The position numbers were made by a program, and so were the translations under genes. A DNA stretch of 33,909 bases from NCBI GenBank assembly GCA_949740445.1, contig CATJIF010000095.1:1-33909 (forward strand). The letters run 5' to 3'. Source of the stretch: an uncultured Peptostreptococcaceae bacterium (lineage in GTDB: Bacteria; Bacillota; Clostridia; Peptostreptococcales; Anaerovoracaceae). Of this stretch, positions 32,663-33,909 are shown one piece after another (the stretch's first letter is position 1; every line of letters starts with the position of its first letter). The notes under the pieces were generated by a model. That model was not told the DNA's origin, made no database searches, and saw only the letters and a list, made by a program, of their open reading frames with translations.

Positions 32663-33151
32663 TTAAAGTCCTTTGACTTTTTTTGCAGGAATACCTAAAT
32701 ACAAGCTATTCATTTCAGTAGATTTTGTTACTACAGCACCAGCTCCTATTACCACCCCCCTACAAATTCGAACATTTGGGAGAATAGTTGAATTTGCGCC
32801 TATCCACGCGCCATCTTCTACAAAGATTGAACCACAAATGGTTTTTCCAGCCCTTTTTTCACTTGTTCCTACCTCATGTGAAGCACACAAGAATTTTACA
32901 TGAGGCCCTATGTAAACGTTATCTCCTATGGTAATACTGATGCTACTTATATCAGTATTGTGAAAGTAAACAAAGCGATTCAAATAACATCCTTTTCCAA
33001 TATTGACACCGCTTAGTCTATCACAATAAAACTCGGAGGCAATTATTGAATTACTTCCAATCTTCATTCCCAGATTTCTGTACAGTTTTATTCGAAACCG
33101 CATTGGAAGCAACTTCCCTAATATCAGAATAGCTTTATTGAAAGCTCGCAA
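32663..33151 (-). CDS. Hexapeptide-repeat (left-handed beta-helix) O-acetyltransferase
   Basis: A 162-residue acetyl-CoA-dependent transferase of the maltose/galactoside O-acetyltransferase type. After a basic N-terminal helix (MRFRIKLYRNLG), imperfect hexapeptide repeats run from GMKIGSNS through GVNIGKGCYLN, ITIGDNVYIGPHVKF, a loop with the probable catalytic His (CASHEVG), then SIFVEDGAWIGANSTILPNVRICRGVVIGAGAVVTKS and the family end LYLGIPAKKVKGL. It probably acetylates a repeat-unit sugar. The start is a TTG at 33151, supported by AAGGAGG 7 bases upstream; no nearby ATG competes. Confidence 0.88.
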   Translation of the reverse strand: MRAFNKAILILGKLLPMRFRIKLYRNLGMKIGSNSIIASEFYCDRLSGVNIGKGCYLNRFVYFHNTDISSISITIGDNVYIGPHVKFLCASHEVGTSEKRAGKTICGSIFVEDGAWIGANSTILPNVRICRGVVIGAGAVVTKSTEMNSLYLGIPAKKVKGL

Positions 33152-33171
33152 TACTACTCCTCCTTAAAATC

Positions 33172-33342
33172 CTATTGTTTGAAGCGTCTTCTAACCCCCC
33201 ACCAAGCCACTTCTCCGACGATCAAGATTCCAAGTGCCGAACAGTTAAATCCCAGCCACGTATTATCAAGACTTTCCACTACAATCTTTCCAACAAAACA
33301 AGCTACTGCGAAAAGAACGATAACAACGGTCAGAGCCAGCAC
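33172..33342 (-). CDS. Small two-helix membrane protein, start uncertain
   Basis: On the minus strand a reading frame encodes two hydrophobic segments (LALTVVIVLFAVACFVGKIVV and GFNCSALGILIVGEVAWWGV) ended by a basic tail RRRFKQ. The first canonical start is GTG at 33342-33340, which gives 56 residues but cuts into the first helix. The frame continues upstream with charged residues (RIDRNIDERKLQ) that look like a natural N-terminus, yet no ATG, GTG or TTG occurs before a stop. An AAGGA lies in the right place for a non-standard ATA start. It lies between the aminotransferase and acetyltransferase genes. Function unknown. Confidence 0.4.
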   Translation of the reverse strand: MLALTVVIVLFAVACFVGKIVVESLDNTWLGFNCSALGILIVGEVAWWGVRRRFKQ

Positions 33343-33371
33343 CTGTAGCTTTCTTTCATCTATATTTCTAT

Positions 33372-33909
33372 CTATCCTTGTGATGATGACCCTACTGACT
33401 CAAAGCACCTCTTAATGATCTCAATTACCCGATCTTGCTCTCCCACCGTCATTTTATTATCACTAGGCAAGCACAACCCTCTCGCGAAAATATCCGCTCC
33501 CACATCAGCTGCTTCCTGCTGCGCAATGTAGACGTTACTCTGCGCTCTGCCGTTTCCTTTCGCTGTTATAAACCCATGCATACGATACATCGGTTGCATA
33601 TGCATAGGCTTCCAAATCGGACGCCCTTCTGCGTTAAATGACGCCAATGCCTCCAGTATTTCCGTCGGACAGCTCTTTCCCAGTTCGCTTATGTACAATG
33701 CCTCTGTCTCGCTTCTCACCTGCTGGCACATTGCTTCTTTGTTGATCAGAATGCAACTCAGCCAGTAATTTGGTTCGCTGTGTTCAAAATCAACAGGGTT
33801 CATCGTTATGGGAAGGTCTTTGAATCCTTCTCTGTATCGTTCATAAATCGCTTTCTTCTGCGCAATGTGATCTTCCAGATACGGCAGCTGCCCCCGCACG
33901 ATTCCGGCG
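33372..33909 (-). CDS. DegT/DnrJ/EryC1-family sugar aminotransferase, C-terminal fragment
   Basis: Only the C-terminal part (about 178 codons) is present; the frame is open to the window edge. The segment AGIVRGQLPYLEDHIAQKKAIYERY matches the A-(A/G)-I-G-R-GQ helix of PglE/perosamine-synthase-type enzymes. HSEPNYWLSCILI, EGRPIWKPMHMQPMY (with the sugar-binding Lys/His region) and ADIFARGLCLPSDNKMTVGEQDRVIEIIK are the closing landmarks. Such PLP enzymes make 4-amino-sugars such as UDP-bacillosamine precursors, a usual substrate of PglC-like initiating enzymes, and one of those is encoded 0.7 kb downstream. Base composition is more G+C-rich than the genes that follow, so the cassette boundary may run here. 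The GTG at 33899 is internal, not the start. Confidence 0.9.
   Translation of the reverse strand, partial: AGIVRGQLPYLEDHIAQKKAIYERYREGFKDLPITMNPVDFEHSEPNYWLSCILINKEAMCQQVRSETEALYISELGKSCPTEILEALASFNAEGRPIWKPMHMQPMYRMHGFITAKGNGRAQSNVYIAQQEAADVGADIFARGLCLPSDNKMTVGEQDRVIEIIKRCFESVGSSSQG

Larger units (their letters stand above)
17640..33371. other. A/T-rich surface-polysaccharide cassette
   Basis: A sharp compositional change is visible by eye. For example, 20041-20100 has 8 G/C of 60, while 6541-6600 in the core has 37 of 60. All genes run on the minus strand with tiny gaps or overlaps, suggesting one transcript entering from beyond 33909. The left edge falls between the epimerase (17605) and the first ATP-grasp gene (17673). 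The right edge is near the start of the G+C-richer aminotransferase fragment. I found no insertion sequence, integrase or attachment repeat at either edge. Confidence 0.7.

Noticed and set aside
33179-33415. A 78-codon plus-strand open frame near the right end
   Set aside because: It is opposite the two-helix minus-strand frame and the aminotransferase end, with no ribosome binding site and Thr/Ser-rich composition typical of an antisense reading.
1-33909. CRISPR arrays, insertion sequences, rRNA operons, prophage genes
   Set aside because: I looked for regularly spaced repeats, transposase motifs, rRNA-like sequence and phage structural genes on both strands and saw none.

Overview
The window looks like a chromosomal segment of an endospore-forming, low-G+C-lineage Clostridia-type Firmicute. 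The lineage cannot be fixed further, although the core genes are rather G+C-rich for this group. The main evidence is a spoIIE sporulation phosphatase gene with a Spo0A-box promoter, and the order spoIIE - tilS - ftsH - coaX - dusB on one strand. This resembles the Bacillus/Clostridium neighbourhood spoIIE-tilS-hprT-ftsH-coaX.

Region 1 (1-12.6 kb, G+C-rich, nearly all minus strand) holds housekeeping and sporulation genes. In transcription order they are a VanZ-like protein, a small-multidrug-export-family membrane protein, spoIIE, tilS, ftsH, a PucR/CdaR-type regulator, coaX, dusB and the first 57 codons of an AEC-family transporter. A plus-strand gene between spoIIE and tilS encodes an amidohydrolase-fold protein that has lost its metal-binding histidines. 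Well-formed promoters precede ftsH, tilS, spoIIE and the VanZ gene. The tilS leader also contains an intrinsic terminator, which suggests attenuation.

Region 2 (12.6-14.0 kb) is mostly non-coding. It carries a strong plus-strand promoter behind an A/T tract, a leader that can fold on itself, a 106-residue basic coiled-coil protein with an AT-hook-like N-terminus, a tRNA-like hairpin element between 12-bp direct repeats, and two intrinsic terminators.

Region 3 (14.0-33.9 kb, all minus strand) is a surface-polysaccharide locus. Transcription enters from beyond the right edge. It contains sugar aminotransferases, an acetyltransferase, a PglC-like initiating phosphoglycosyltransferase, a GT4 glycosyltransferase, an EpsG-type polymerase, a Wzx-type flippase, an SDR/cytidylyltransferase/LicD trio likely to attach a phospho-alditol-type group, and UDP-glucose dehydrogenase with UDP-glucuronate epimerase. 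It also has five ATP-grasp proteins (one fused to a HAD domain) and a FemAB-like acyltransferase. This load of amide- or peptide-forming enzymes beside uronic-acid synthesis suggests a capsule whose uronic acid or amino sugars carry amino acids or peptides. That is an inference, and it is the best candidate here for an undescribed system. The block from about 17.64 to 33.37 kb is strikingly A/T-rich compared with both flanks, as expected for an exchanged capsule cassette.
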